From: Bacteriovoracaceae bacterium
GTDB lineage: Bacteria; Bdellovibrionota; Bacteriovoracia; Bacteriovoracales; Bacteriovoracaceae
DNA length: 64,000 nt
Assembly (NCBI GenBank): GCA_947441615.1
Contig: CANEUH010000001.1
Coordinates: 62,001 to 126,000, forward strand
Direction: 5' to 3'
In this document: piece after piece, positions 17,982-27,006 of the stretch
How the letters are laid out: every line of letters begins with the position of its first letter
How positions within the stretch are numbered: position 1 is the first letter of the stretch
Notes under the pieces: model-generated
Database searches by the model: none
The model's input: the letters and a program-made list of their open reading frames with translations, nothing else
Told to the model about the DNA's origin: nothing
Made by a program: the position numbers and the translations under genes

Positions 17982-18539
17982 TTGAAAAAGTTTTTTTTAA
18001 TCCTATATTTATTACCCCTGATTTCTTGGGCAGATTCTTCGCTCATTTATCAGGCGAGGGATAAGGGCATAGATCTCAAAGAAGAAGATCAAAAAGTACT
18101 ATCAATTGGGGAGATCTCGACTGCTCGTTACATCGTGGGTGGTATTCTTGGGACCTATCCCGTGGGCTTTGGGATTGGTCACGCCATTCAAGGACGTTGG
18201 TCTGAAGACGGTTGGGTTTTCACTGCTGGTGAAGTAGGGTCTTTGTCGCTTGTTGTGGCGGGTATCATTGGGTGTGTGGATCAGGCCTTTGATGATAGCA
18301 ATTGTTCTAACTTAGAAAGTGCTTTTATCGTCACTGGAGCTATTGGGTTTGTAGGATTTCGCATTTGGGAGATCGCTGATGTTTGGTCTAAACCACCTAT
18401 GTATAACAATAAATACCGAGATCTTAAAAAATATATTGAGACATCGCCCTCTAAAAAAGCTGTGCGCTCATCTTTAGATCTAAGACCTTTGGTCAATTCA
18501 AAGTTCGGAAGTGGATTGGTATTAAGTTTGAATTTTTAA
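17982..18539 (+). CDS. Small exported protein with glycine-rich hydrophobic segments
   Basis: The product has 185 residues. It has a signal peptide (MKKFFLILYLLPLISWADSS), then two hydrophobic, glycine-rich stretches (ARYIVGGILGTYPVGFGIGHA and SLSLVVAGIIGCVDQAF) and a third around AFIVTGAIGFVGFRIWEIADV, and a basic tail ending in LVLSLNF. Start: TTG at 17982, chosen because CTGGAG lies about seven bases upstream and the signal peptide begins there. The longer frame from 17778 would translate through a terminator hairpin and is rejected. The glycine-zipper-like segments suggest membrane insertion. No family recognised. Confidence 0.65.
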   Translation: MKKFFLILYLLPLISWADSSLIYQARDKGIDLKEEDQKVLSIGEISTARYIVGGILGTYPVGFGIGHAIQGRWSEDGWVFTAGEVGSLSLVVAGIIGCVDQAFDDSNCSNLESAFIVTGAIGFVGFRIWEIADVWSKPPMYNNKYRDLKKYIETSPSKKAVRSSLDLRPLVNSKFGSGLVLSLNF

Positions 18540-18571
18540 GACTCTTTTGAATTCATTTAGAAATAAAAAAA

Positions 18572-18598
18572 GGGCCGCTAAATGCGGCCCTTCTCTTT
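18572..18598. terminator. Bidirectional terminator
   Basis: Stem GGGCCGC/GCGGCCC (18572-18578 with 18584-18590) with a TAAAT loop, preceded by an A-run and followed by a pyrimidine-rich tract. It lies between two convergent genes and can serve both. Confidence 0.85.
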
Positions 18599-18619
18599 TC
18601 TTGGGAGGAAATTTATTTC

Positions 18620-19396
18620 TTATTGGGCCAAGAAATTTTTCAATTCACCGGCGCCAGTAACATGGATTGTGTCGTTACGTTCGAAAGCAGCAGACCAAGA
18701 GTTCATCTGGTACTTGATATTTACCATTGCGCCTGCAATTGGATTTGCTCTTGTTCCGTGGTTCATAACACCAGAGAGTGTCATCTTTGCATTAAAATCC
18801 CAACCATATGAAGTTTTAATTGCTCCAGGAACAACCATAACGTTAGTTAAGTATTTTCCCTTACCATCAAAAGATCCACCGTATGAGTAGATAACTTTAT
18901 AAGTAAAGTTAACCACTTCAGAGCCTGTTCCATTTTTTACTTTTGCAACAAAACTTCTCTCTACTGGCATAGAGAAACCTTCTAAGTCGAATGGATCAAC
19001 GTACTCTTTTGTTTCAGCATTACGAGGAACAACACTTATTGGAGCAAATTCTGTAACGTTTGAAGGGCGGCCTTTTTTCACCAGCTCATAGAATGCTTCA
19101 CCAAGAGCAACTAGATCACGAGCCGTTTGGATGACTTTTCCGGCCGTATCGGCCCTGTCTCCAATTGTTGGTGCTGGAGTTGGTTCAGGAGTCGTCGTTC
19201 CACCACCCGTTACACCGCCAGTAGCTCCGCCATCAGCTCCACCTTCTAATCCCATCATTGTCATTTTGTGCAAATTAGCTGGTGTTGTGACTTCAACAAC
19301 TGTGAAGCTAGAAATTTGCTGCTCTAATGGAATATTAGTTGCTGCAAAAGCTGCTGTTGATAAAACGAGTGAAGAAGCGAGTAATAATCTTTTCAT
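18620..19396 (-). CDS. Exported protein with glycine/threonine/proline-rich linker
   Basis: This 258-residue protein starts with a clear signal peptide (MKRLLLASSLVLSTAAFAA). A low-complexity stretch near residues 52-75 (GGADGGATGGVTGGG, then TTTPEPTPAPT) acts as a linker, and a beta-rich C-terminal domain of about 160 residues follows (ERSFVAKVKNGTGSEVVNFTYKVIY and YGGSFDGKGKYLTNVMVVPG). AAGGGAGAAAG precedes the ATG. No catalytic motif or family is recognised; it may be a secreted or cell-surface structural protein. It stands alone, with a terminator downstream and 235 non-coding bases upstream. Confidence 0.75.
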   Translation of the reverse strand: MKRLLLASSLVLSTAAFAATNIPLEQQISSFTVVEVTTPANLHKMTMMGLEGGADGGATGGVTGGGTTTPEPTPAPTIGDRADTAGKVIQTARDLVALGEAFYELVKKGRPSNVTEFAPISVVPRNAETKEYVDPFDLEGFSMPVERSFVAKVKNGTGSEVVNFTYKVIYSYGGSFDGKGKYLTNVMVVPGAIKTSYGWDFNAKMTLSGVMNHGTRANPIAGAMVNIKYQMNSWSAAFERNDTIHVTGAGELKNFLAQ

Positions 19397-19631
19397 TCTT
19401 TCTCCCTTAATTAGAAATCGTCTTATGATTTCATCCCTCTATTCATTAAATTGTGGGCTTTCTATCAACTTAAGAAACAGATGGTCAAGGGGATGCTCGT
19501 AATCTATCTTTTTTACATGCCGAGGCTGTTACACTTGCATATTTAAGTACTTAAATCCATTAGGGAGCACCGATTTGGGGTAAGTATTTATTAGAAATAG
19601 TAATAGCTGTTATTAGGTGCGCTAATACTTG

Positions 19632-20594
19632 TTACCTTTCAATAGTAAAGGCCCGATGAATATTGGTTTGATGGAAATCCTGAGGAATCGTCCATTGTGA
19701 GATTTCTTTAACCTTGTAATGGTCTGTGATGATCCGGTGAAGTTCGAATTTTCGTTTGTTAGTCGAAAAATAGAGAGTACCGCCCGGAGCGAGAAGATTC
19801 ATGCAATCTCTAATAAGGAGCGGATGATCCCTTTCAATATCTAGATCCTCTTCCATCCTTTTTGAATTCGAGAAGCTTGGAGGATCCAAGATAATGATGT
19901 CGAAGAATTCTTTATTTTCTTTTCTTACGTGTAATTCTTTTAGGACATCAGCTTGATAAAAGGAATGTATTTTTGGATCTAATTTATTCAGTAGAAAATT
20001 CTCATAGGCCCACTGAAGATATGTATTCGACATATCGATAGAAGTTACGATTCCTCCACCAAGTGCACAGGCGACACTAATTGAGCCTGTATAACAGAAG
20101 AGATTAAGAACTTTTTTGTCTTTTGAGTTTAAGTAGAGATGGCTACGAAGAGGGCGATGATCCAAAAAAAGACCAGTATCAAGGTAGCGCTCAAGGTTGA
20201 TGAGAAATTTAAATGGAGCTTCATCGACTGGAAAAAACTCATCAGAAGTCGGATCTAGGGGTCTATATTGTTCGTTGCCCTTTTGCTTTTCTCTAATTTT
20301 AAAGAATTGCTTATTTGCCGTTATCCCCAGAACGTCGGAAATAGCTACTTCGATATCCGTTTGATGCTCTTCACGTTTTTTTTGATCTTCCTCTCCTAAC
20401 TTTTTTCCTTGCTCATAGATTACAGCAGAGTCCCCGTAAACATCTATTAGATAAGGATACTCAGGAATGTCTTTGTTATAGATACGGTAAGCTTTAATTT
20501 GATTTTTATTAAGGTAAGACTTTAATTTTTTCTGGTTTTTTACGAGGCGATTTTTAAGTGCTGATGGGTCTCTGTTCACAGTATTGCCTTTCAT
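19632..20594 (-). CDS. rlmK: RlmK-like 23S rRNA (guanine-N7) methyltransferase
   Basis: The 320-residue protein matches the C-terminal half of E. coli RlmKL, which makes m7G2069 in 23S rRNA. It has an N-terminal part with SALKNRLVKNQKKLKSYLN and YRIYNKDIPEYPYLIDVYGD, then KFLINLERYLDTGLFLDHRP, the SAM-binding motif VLNLFCYTGSISVACALGGG (about 164-183), and the catalytic-site segment IILDPPSFSNSKRMEEDLDI with IERDHPLLI. In E. coli this domain is fused to RlmL (m2G2445); here it is free-standing. It faces clpS divergently, with 45 bases between them. Confidence 0.88.
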   Translation of the reverse strand: MKGNTVNRDPSALKNRLVKNQKKLKSYLNKNQIKAYRIYNKDIPEYPYLIDVYGDSAVIYEQGKKLGEEDQKKREEHQTDIEVAISDVLGITANKQFFKIREKQKGNEQYRPLDPTSDEFFPVDEAPFKFLINLERYLDTGLFLDHRPLRSHLYLNSKDKKVLNLFCYTGSISVACALGGGIVTSIDMSNTYLQWAYENFLLNKLDPKIHSFYQADVLKELHVRKENKEFFDIIILDPPSFSNSKRMEEDLDIERDHPLLIRDCMNLLAPGGTLYFSTNKRKFELHRIITDHYKVKEISQWTIPQDFHQTNIHRAFTIER

Positions 20595-20639
20595 GATGAT
20601 TTAGTGCATTCTCCTAATAATAACAATTGATAGTGAGTT

Positions 20640-20963
20640 ATGTCTTCAGAAACTGACAAAGATGAACAATCTGGTGTCGCAACCATAAAAAAAGTTAAGT
20701 TGCAGCCACCTCGAATGCACAAAGTTATCATGCATAATGATGACTACACGACTATGGAATTTGTTATTCATGTCTTAGAAAAGTATTTCAATAAAAACAC
20801 GACTGAGGCCCACGCCATCATGCTTGAAGTTCATACTCGCGGCTTCGGGATTTGCGGTCTTTTTACTTTTGAGGTTGCTGAGTCAAAAGTGGCCAAAGTT
20901 ATCAAGTATGCCCGCGAAAATGGTCACCCATTAAAGTGTAGTACTGAACCAGCTGATTCCTAG
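20640..20963 (+). CDS. clpS: ClpS adaptor for N-degron substrates
   Basis: ClpS delivers proteins bearing destabilising N-terminal residues to ClpAP. The 107-residue protein has a flexible N-terminal tail (about 1-27) and the ClpS core beginning [19 protein letters not shown], with the Asn-Asp-Asp of the N-degron pocket, followed by [20 protein letters not shown]. It is encoded directly before clpA, its partner, 78 bases apart. Length and motifs are normal. Confidence 0.95.
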   Translation: MSSETDKDEQSGVATIKKVKLQPPRMHKVIMHNDDYTTMEFVIHVLEKYFNKNTTEAHAIMLEVHTRGFGICGLFTFEVAESKVAKVIKYARENGHPLKCSTEPADS

Positions 20964-21014
20964 CGAAAGTTTTTATCCCACCTTGCGTTTTTCACTTTGA
21001 TCACCATCTTCTAG

Positions 21015-21020
21015 TATAAT
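21015..21020 (+). promoter_or_regulatory. -10 element upstream of clpA
   Basis: A perfect TATAAT lies 22 bases before the clpA start, with GCGAGAGG between. The -35 region is weak (TCACTT at the expected distance), so a separate clpA promoter is plausible but not certain. Confidence 0.45.
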
Positions 21021-21041
21021 GAATAGCGAGAGGAAATTATT

Positions 21042-23381
21042 ATGATAAGTCAAAAATTAGAACAGTTATTGAATAAGGCGATTAAACGGGCCAATGAAAA
21101 GAGGCACGAATTCTTGACTCTAGAAAATGTGCTCTTGTCTATGCTCGAAGATGAGACGGTGATTGATGTTCTTTCTGATTGTGGAGCGAATTTAGGTGAC
21201 TTGAAAAAGGAATTGGCAGGTTTTATTGAAGAAGACTCTAACTTTTCCATTCTAAGTGAGGAAGAAATTCAGGACCTCAATCGTAAGCAATTTGGAAATG
21301 ATCAATTAAGAGAGATCGCTAGGGAGAATGGTATCCTTTACCAACCTGAGATCTCTTTAAGTTTACAGAGAGTGATCCAAAGGGCCGCAATCCACATTCA
21401 AAGCTCAGGGAAAAAATCGATCCAGGCAATTAACCTTCTCGTGGCCATGTTTTCAGAGAAAGAGTCTCATGCGACTTACTTTCTAGAAAAACAGGGAGTC
21501 TCACGAATTGATATTGTAGAAAAGATTGCTCACTCTACTGATAAACCTGTTAATAATAGTGAGAATGGCACGGTTGAGACTTCTGGTGAAACCTTTAAGA
21601 AAGAAGAAAAGTACGAAAAGGCTTTAAGTGAATTTACCACGAATTTAAATGACCTCGCTCGCAAGGGAAAAATTGATCCAATTATTGGACGAGAAGATGA
21701 AATTCAGCGAATCATTCAGATTCTTTGTAGAAGAAGAAAAAATAATCCGATCCTGGTCGGGGATTCTGGTGTGGGTAAAACGGCCATTGCTGAGGGACTG
21801 GCCAAGGCCATTGTTGAAAACCGGGTTCCTTCGGTTTTGGCCTCTACGACGGTTTACTCATTAGACATGGCCTCACTTCTTGCTGGGACAAAATTTCGAG
21901 GGGATTTTGAAGAAAGATTAAAGCTCGTTTTAGGTGCCCTAGAAAAAGAAAATGAAAAACAAGGTTCTATCTTATTTATTGATGAGATTCACACCATTAT
22001 TGGTGCCGGAGCAACTTCAGGAGGAAGTCTTGATGCTTCTAATCTCCTAAAACCAGCTTTATCGAAAGGTCTAATTAGATGCATGGGTTCCACGACTTTT
22101 GATGAATACCGAAAATATTTTGAAAAAGACCAAGCACTAAGCAGAAGATTTCAAAAAGTAGATGTTCTTGAACCTTCGGTGGAAGATGCTGTCAAAATTT
22201 TGATAGGTCTGAAGTCTAAATTTGAGGAGCACCATCAAGTAAAATATCCTGATCAAGTCATTCGTTCAGCCGTCGAGCTTGCTCACAAGCATATTGCGGA
22301 AAGGAAGCTCCCGGATAAGGCGATCGATGTCATTGATGAAGTGGGTGCTTATTTAAGATTAAGACCAGAAACGAAGAAGGATGCCGAGGTTACTTTAGAG
22401 GATGTGGAGTCGATTGTTGCAAAAATTGCCCGGATCCCACAAAAGTCAATCTCGACCAATGAAAAAGAAAAGCTTCGCTTCTTAGATAGAGATTTGAAGA
22501 TGATGATCTACGGACAGGATCAGGCGATTGAGAAAGTTTCAAATGCTTTAATATTGTCTCGATCTGGATTAGGTCATGTGGATAAGCCGATCGCGAGCTT
22601 TTTATTCACTGGACCAACAGGTGTCGGGAAGACTGAACTCGCTAAGCAACTGGCACATATAATGGGCATTAATTTTGTTCGAATTGATATGTCTGAGTTT
22701 ATGGAGAAGCATACAGTATCCAAATTAATTGGAGCTCCTCCTGGTTATGTTGGTTTTGAGCAAGGTGGTATTTTAACCGATGCTATCCATAAAACACCAT
22801 ACTCCGTCTTATTACTTGATGAGATAGAAAAGGCCCATCCTGATGTCTTTAACATCCTTTTACAGGTTATGGATCACGGAGCACTGACTGATTCTAATGG
22901 AAGAACCACCGACTTTAAAAATGTCATTTTGATTATGACTTCCAATGCTGGTGCCAAAGAAATGGAGGCCGGTTCTATTGGATTGGCAGGAAAAGTTGCC
23001 GGCCCTGAACTCAACTCGGCAAAAAGGGACCAGGCCATCAAGAGTTTCTTTACCCCAGAATTTAGAAACCGCTTGGATGCAGTCATTGGGTTCAACAAAC
23101 TGTCTAACCGAAATGTCGAAATGGTTGTTTCGAAGTTCCTTATGGAGCTTGAAAACCAGTTAGTTGAGAAGAAAGTGGAGCTTGAAGTGACTTCTCTTGC
23201 AAAAGAATGGTTATCTCAAAATGGATATGATGATAAACTAGGAGCAAGACCAATTGCTCGGCTTATTAATGATAAAATCAAGAAGCCACTGGCCCATGAA
23301 ATCCTTTTCGGAAAGCTTGAAAAGGGTGGCAAGGTGACAGTTGATGTGAAAAACGGTGATCTTGATTTCATTTTTTTCTAA
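21042..23381 (+). CDS. clpA: ClpA, ATP-dependent unfoldase of ClpAP
   Basis: ClpA unfolds substrates and feeds them to ClpP. The 779-residue protein has an N-terminal Clp repeat domain (1-150), an acidic linker (about 170-195), AAA1 with Walker [16 protein letters not shown] near 240-254 and Walker [15 protein letters not shown], then AAA2 with [15 protein letters not shown] near 525-539 and [15 protein letters not shown]. The SIGLAG loop near 648 matches the IGL/IGF tripeptide that docks on ClpP. There is no coiled-coil middle domain, so it is ClpA rather than ClpB or ClpC, and the upstream clpS agrees. clpP is not in the window. Confidence 0.95.
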   Translation: MISQKLEQLLNKAIKRANEKRHEFLTLENVLLSMLEDETVIDVLSDCGANLGDLKKELAGFIEEDSNFSILSEEEIQDLNRKQFGNDQLREIARENGILYQPEISLSLQRVIQRAAIHIQSSGKKSIQAINLLVAMFSEKESHATYFLEKQGVSRIDIVEKIAHSTDKPVNNSENGTVETSGETFKKEEKYEKALSEFTTNLNDLARKGKIDPIIGREDEIQRIIQILCRRRKNNPILVGDSGVGKTAIAEGLAKAIVENRVPSVLASTTVYSLDMASLLAGTKFRGDFEERLKLVLGALEKENEKQGSILFIDEIHTIIGAGATSGGSLDASNLLKPALSKGLIRCMGSTTFDEYRKYFEKDQALSRRFQKVDVLEPSVEDAVKILIGLKSKFEEHHQVKYPDQVIRSAVELAHKHIAERKLPDKAIDVIDEVGAYLRLRPETKKDAEVTLEDVESIVAKIARIPQKSISTNEKEKLRFLDRDLKMMIYGQDQAIEKVSNALILSRSGLGHVDKPIASFLFTGPTGVGKTELAKQLAHIMGINFVRIDMSEFMEKHTVSKLIGAPPGYVGFEQGGILTDAIHKTPYSVLLLDEIEKAHPDVFNILLQVMDHGALTDSNGRTTDFKNVILIMTSNAGAKEMEAGSIGLAGKVAGPELNSAKRDQAIKSFFTPEFRNRLDAVIGFNKLSNRNVEMVVSKFLMELENQLVEKKVELEVTSLAKEWLSQNGYDDKLGARPIARLINDKIKKPLAHEILFGKLEKGGKVTVDVKNGDLDFIFF

Positions 23382-23404
23382 ATTAATCTTTCGATCTTAC
23401 CGAT

Positions 23405-23465
23405 CCTCATGCATTCGATTTGATTTTTATCAAAAGAGTGCATGAGGTTCTTCAAAAAACCTCAT
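23405..23465 (+). other. Two mutually exclusive hairpins after clpA
   Basis: CCTCATGCATTC (23405-23416) can pair with GAGTGCATGAGG (23436-23447), and ATGAGGTT (23442-23449) can instead pair with AACCTCAT (23458-23465). Because the middle segment is shared, only one hairpin can form at a time. Neither is followed by a good T-tract. The surrounding 225 bases before the next gene hold no open frame. Confidence 0.5.
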
Positions 23466-23606
23466 AATCAACCTTCATGATAAAAAAAAAGATCAAATTG
23501 AATAAAATTTATATTTTTTATTTGCGTTAGATGAAAAATCTGATTAAGCTTTAAATAAGAAAGGTCAAATACTAGTGTTTAACCAACTATTTCCTGGGAG
23601 GAAATT

Positions 23607-23708
23607 ATGGCTAAGAAAGCAGCAAAAAAAGCTACAAAGAAAGTAGCAAAGAAAGCAACAAAAAAAGTAGCTAAAAAAGCTACAAAAAAAGCTTCTAAGA
23701 AGAAGTAA
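23607..23708 (+). CDS. 33-residue Lys/Ala-rich histone H1-like peptide
   Basis: This open frame encodes MAKKAAKKATKKVAKK and continues as AKK/TKK/VAKK repeats to a KKK end. It is about half lysine with the rest almost all Ala, Thr, Val and Ser. Such (A/T/V)(A)KK tails are known from histone H1-like and HU-fusion DNA-binding proteins; here the tail stands alone. It has an excellent ribosome-binding site (GGGAGGAAATT before ATG) and its own strong terminator 16 bases after the stop, so it looks like a monocistronic, well-expressed gene. A role in DNA or RNA compaction is inference. It is too short for most gene finders. Confidence 0.78.
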   Translation: MAKKAAKKATKKVAKKATKKVAKKATKKASKKK

Positions 23709-23724
23709 TTCTTCGAGCTAAAAA

Positions 23725-23749
23725 GCCCTCGCAAGAGGGCTTTTTTTTT
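23725..23749 (+). terminator. Intrinsic terminator of the histone-like peptide gene
   Basis: Stem GCCCTC/GAGGGC with GCAA loop (23725-23740) followed by nine T. The preceding A-run lets it also serve the convergent MFS gene in part. Confidence 0.92.
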
Positions 23750-23772
23750 GCCCTCTTTCCTCTTAAAAAAAT

Positions 23773-25107
23773 CTAATCTTTATTCTTCTTATTTTTTGAT
23801 TTTTCTTTAAATGGTTTTGTGAGTGCCACAAATGGCGGTCGGACTGACAGCAAGCGATTGAAGTTGATCATCTTTGGAATTTGGCCCCGAAAGTTTATTT
23901 GAGGAGCAAAAACGATCAGAGTTAGCCTAATTAATGTTGAAACTGCAAAAAGTGAAAGGTAACTATCCCAGTGACTAGGCAGAATTTTCATAAAACCAGC
24001 ACCTAATAGCGAACCAATGAACATTCCGGTTGTATTAAGTAGGGTGATATAAGTGATCACACTTGTCCGTTCTCGATCGTCAATTTTTTGATAGTACAGA
24101 AGGATCGTGGACAGTTCAAAACCTGCCCAATAACAGCCTGACAGAAATTCAATTCCAGCAATCCACCAATAATTTTGTGAAATCGCCCATAATATTGGTG
24201 TGGTTGAGACGCCAAAGGTAGCAAGTAGAAGGATTTTTTCTATGTCTTTGGACTTTGCAAACTTTTGAAGCATCCTAAACATAAATACTCTACCGAAGTA
24301 GGAGAGTGAGGTGATCATCATGAATTCAATGTAGTTGAATTTTAGCTTACCCAACATGAATGGATTAAAATACGGAGCAGAGAAGTGGACGGTTATATGG
24401 AAAAGAAAAAGAAAAGTAATGAGTTTTCCCTGTTCAGTGCCCTTTATCTTTTTGAAAAAGTCTCTTAATCGGACCCGGTGTTCTGAACCTGGGGCGAGTT
24501 CGTAGTCATTATGGTTAAATTTCACTTCGTAGATAGACATGCACTTTAAAAAGAAACCAAAGACAAAAATGCAGACATAGATGGGTAATTCGTGACCATT
24601 GTCTTTTGCCCAATAAAGAACAAGACCGCTTCCAATAAGTCCTAAGAAAACCGAGAATTGACTGAACTGACTTCTAATTGAAAAAAATCTGAGCCTAAAT
24701 GGGCCAGGAACCGTGTGTCCCATTAATCGATTCCAGGGTGGATTTAACGAGAGAACACTCGCCCAATACATACCAAGAATACCAATAATGAGGTACGGAG
24801 AGCTGATTTTGTAAACGCCAGCAAAGATCAATGGAATAAATGACAGTGCCTGCAAGGAAAGAAAAAGAACGATTCTTTTCTTAAGCGAATATTGGGTAAA
24901 AAAACTTCTAATACTCAAGAGTTGAAAAATAACACCTATAAACTGAGGAATGACTGTCCCAACACCTGCTACAACTTCTGACATTCCAAGCGCCAACATG
25001 AAGGCAGCAAAATAACTTTCGGCCATACCAATATTAAAACTCGTATAGGAAGCGTCCCGAAAGGAAGCTCTCACGTGTTTTTTAGTGGTGACATCAGTTT
25101 TGCTCAT
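23773..25107 (-). CDS. MFS-type membrane transporter
   Basis: The 444-residue product has about twelve hydrophobic segments and no signal sequence, with a long basic tail (KPFKEKSKNKKNKD). It has MFS-like layout: two six-helix halves separated by a charged loop (EVKFNHNDYELAPGSEHRVRLRDFFKK, about 205-230). The N-terminal half includes LALGMSEVVAGVGTVIPQ and the loop motif SLKKRIVLF. Motifs for a specific substrate are not recognisable. It starts 58 bases from the divergently transcribed DUF502 gene. Confidence 0.75.
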   Translation of the reverse strand: MSKTDVTTKKHVRASFRDASYTSFNIGMAESYFAAFMLALGMSEVVAGVGTVIPQFIGVIFQLLSIRSFFTQYSLKKRIVLFLSLQALSFIPLIFAGVYKISSPYLIIGILGMYWASVLSLNPPWNRLMGHTVPGPFRLRFFSIRSQFSQFSVFLGLIGSGLVLYWAKDNGHELPIYVCIFVFGFFLKCMSIYEVKFNHNDYELAPGSEHRVRLRDFFKKIKGTEQGKLITFLFLFHITVHFSAPYFNPFMLGKLKFNYIEFMMITSLSYFGRVFMFRMLQKFAKSKDIEKILLLATFGVSTTPILWAISQNYWWIAGIEFLSGCYWAGFELSTILLYYQKIDDRERTSVITYITLLNTTGMFIGSLLGAGFMKILPSHWDSYLSLFAVSTLIRLTLIVFAPQINFRGQIPKMINFNRLLSVRPPFVALTKPFKEKSKNKKNKD

Positions 25108-25128
25108 CGAGCGGGCCTGTGATATGTT
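25100..25128 (+). promoter_or_regulatory. Possible promoter for the DUF502 gene
   Basis: TTGCTC and TATGTT are separated by 17 bases, 38 bases before the ATG at 25166. The match to the sigma-70 consensus is moderate, and the -35 lies inside the divergent MFS gene. Confidence 0.35.
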
Positions 25129-25165
25129 ATTGTTAAATCAAAGGATATCGGAAAAACTAATCTTC

Positions 25166-25765
25166 ATGAAACATATAAATCAAATATTTTTTAAAGGTCT
25201 AATCGTTGTTCTCCCCATCACTTTGACTTTCTATCTATTAATCTGGGCAAGTTATAAAATAGAATCATTGTTTGGCTCAATGATTGAATGGTTAATCGGT
25301 CAGTGGCTTTATATCCCTGGTCTTGGGATTATTGTTACCCTCATTTTTATTTTTCTGGTTGGATTACTGGTTAATAATTACATCACTGGACGCTTTTTTA
25401 AGTGGCTTTCCCAAACATTAGAGAAGGTACCACTCATAAAAGTTATTTATAACCCTCTTAAGGATTTGATGGCGCTTCTTCCAAGTAAAGGTTCAGATAA
25501 AAGTCGTCCTCAAAGGGTGGTTCTTGTTCCACTTCCTCATTTAGGGCTTAATGCTTTGGGCCTAGTCACAAGAGAAGAGCTTGATGAATTACCGGGGACT
25601 AATCTTATTCCTGTCTACATCCCTTTAAGTTACATGCTTGGTGGTGTCACTGTACTCATTGAAAAAGATAAGGTTCAGAAAGTCGATATTCCGGTAGATC
25701 AAGCATTAAAACTTTCTGTCACTGCCTGGATCAAGGCCGGAGAAGACGATAAGTCAAAAAAATGA
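25166..25765 (+). CDS. DUF502 family membrane protein
   Basis: The product has 199 residues. It has two hydrophobic segments (IFFKGLIVVLPITLTFYLLIW at about 7-27 and IPGLGIIVTLIFIFLVGLLV at about 50-69) and then a conserved soluble domain with EKVPLIKVIYNPLKDLMALL, a hallmark of DUF502, and VYIPLSYMLGGVTVLI. Function is unknown; DUF502 proteins are widespread inner-membrane proteins. Start: the frame extends to 25085 inside the divergent MFS gene, but ATG 25166 begins with the typical charged residues before helix 1. It overlaps the next gene by four bases. Confidence 0.85.
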   Translation: MKHINQIFFKGLIVVLPITLTFYLLIWASYKIESLFGSMIEWLIGQWLYIPGLGIIVTLIFIFLVGLLVNNYITGRFFKWLSQTLEKVPLIKVIYNPLKDLMALLPSKGSDKSRPQRVVLVPLPHLGLNALGLVTREELDELPGTNLIPVYIPLSYMLGGVTVLIEKDKVQKVDIPVDQALKLSVTAWIKAGEDDKSKK

Positions 25766-26403
25766 TTTGTCCTCTCTGTCATCATGAGAAAACTAACTTG
25801 TATGAGAGGGTTCAGGATCGAACCTATTATCAGTGTGAGTTGTGTTCGCTAGTTTTTGTTCCAAGAGTAGAACTTATTTCCTTTCAGCATGAAAAAGAGC
25901 GCTACGAAAATCATCAGAACTCTGAAGATAATAGTGATTACATAAAATATTTGGCCGCTATAGCTGAAAAAATATCTTCCAAAGTTACAAGGGGATCAAC
26001 CGGTCTGGACTTTGGTTGTGGAAAATCACTCTTAATGGAAAAAATCTTAGGTCAATATGGGTTTTCAGTTTCCTCTTATGATCTTTTTTTTCATCCCAAC
26101 GAAAGTGTTTTAGAAAAAAAATATGACTTTATTCTTTTATCCGAGGTTATTGAGCATTTAAGGGATCCTGACGAAGTACTTCGAAAGATTAGCGGTCTAC
26201 TAAAGGAAAAGGGAAGTTTAATTATCAAAACGAAATTATTAACGAACGAAATTAAAGATTTTAAAAATTGGTTTTACAGGCGGGACATCACTCATGTTCA
26301 GTTTTTTTCTGAAAAATCATTCTTAAAACTTGGCCATCTCTTCCAATTTGAGGTTTATGAAGAAATTGGTGAGGATTTATTTATCTTCAGGAACAATGGA
26401 TGA
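25762..26403 (+). CDS. Class I SAM methyltransferase with N-terminal zinc ribbon
   Basis: The protein has 213 residues. Residues 3-33 carry two CxxC pairs (CPLCHHEKT and CELCSLVF) likely to bind zinc, followed by a SAM-binding motif LDFGCGKSLLMEKIL near 78-92 and the acidic/HLRDP segment LSEVIEHLRDPDEVLRKI near 126-143. This arrangement is that of Methyltransf_23-type enzymes, which often act on sugars, lipids or small molecules; the substrate is not deducible. The start overlaps the DUF502 stop (ATGA), and its end overlaps the convergent deaminase by 27 bases. Confidence 0.82.
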   Translation: MICPLCHHEKTNLYERVQDRTYYQCELCSLVFVPRVELISFQHEKERYENHQNSEDNSDYIKYLAAIAEKISSKVTRGSTGLDFGCGKSLLMEKILGQYGFSVSSYDLFFHPNESVLEKKYDFILLSEVIEHLRDPDEVLRKISGLLKEKGSLIIKTKLLTNEIKDFKNWFYRRDITHVQFFSEKSFLKLGHLFQFEVYEEIGEDLFIFRNNG

Positions 26404-26913
26404 AAAATAATGAGAAAGCTCATTGATAATTTCACGTCGTAACTTAAGTCCTCTATATTGCACACCAGACATATCAAAGATTCTTTTAGCAATTTGATTT
26501 TCAACAGTATCGCTATACTTGTCAGTTAGAAATACGACCTCTTTTACCTTTACTGTTGCGATCATTTTTGCGCATTCGTGACAAGGGAAAAGAGTCACGT
26601 AGCACTTAGATTGGGCAAGATCTGCCTTCGCATGAAGAATGGCATTGGCCTCTGAGTGGACAACATAGGCGTACTTTTGTTGATCAAGAGGCACGGTTTT
26701 ATTGTTGCCCCAAGGAGTTCGGGTTTCATCGATTCCAGCGATTTGGCCATTGTAACCCATGGATAGCTGGTGATTATTGTGATCGACGAACACACAGCCA
26801 ACCTTCGTATTAGGGTCCTTACTTTTAAAGGAGGCCATGATCGCTTGAAGCATGAAGTATTCATCCCAATTAATATGTGAAGAGACTGGGAGGAAATTAA
26901 CTTTCTGATCCAT
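26377..26913 (-). CDS. dCMP deaminase family protein
   Basis: The 178-residue protein is a zinc-dependent cytidine/deoxycytidylate deaminase. It has HSEANAI near 112-118 (zinc His and catalytic Glu) and PCHEC near 134-138 (two zinc Cys); the N-terminal part has WDEYFMLQAIMASFKSKDPNTKVG, which is typical of dCMP deaminases of the ComEB type that supply dUMP for dTMP synthesis. Start: ATG 26913 has GAGG nine bases upstream; an upstream in-frame ATG at 26928 lacks a site. It is convergent with the methyltransferase gene. Confidence 0.9.
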   Translation of the reverse strand: MDQKVNFLPVSSHINWDEYFMLQAIMASFKSKDPNTKVGCVFVDHNNHQLSMGYNGQIAGIDETRTPWGNNKTVPLDQQKYAYVVHSEANAILHAKADLAQSKCYVTLFPCHECAKMIATVKVKEVVFLTDKYSDTVENQIAKRIFDMSGVQYRGLKLRREIINELSHYFSSIVPEDK

Positions 26914-27006
26914 ATAACGCGACCTCATCTAACAAAAAACAATAAACTTTTTACGTACTTCGGAGTATCTTTTAAGGGTAAAAAACTGTCAATCAAGGTG
27001 TCTAAA

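Noticed and set aside
23607-23708. Lys/Ala region read as a simple DNA repeat
   Set aside because: It is an in-frame gene with a ribosome-binding site, stop and terminator; codons vary between repeats while the protein stays constant.
25085-25165. Longer start for the DUF502 protein
   Set aside because: It would begin inside the divergent MFS gene and add residues not typical of the family.
18602-26897. Recurring GGGAGGAAATT near 18603, 23597 and 26888
   Set aside because: Only the one at 23597 is placed as a ribosome-binding site; the others lie after a terminator or inside a gene, so this looks like chance.
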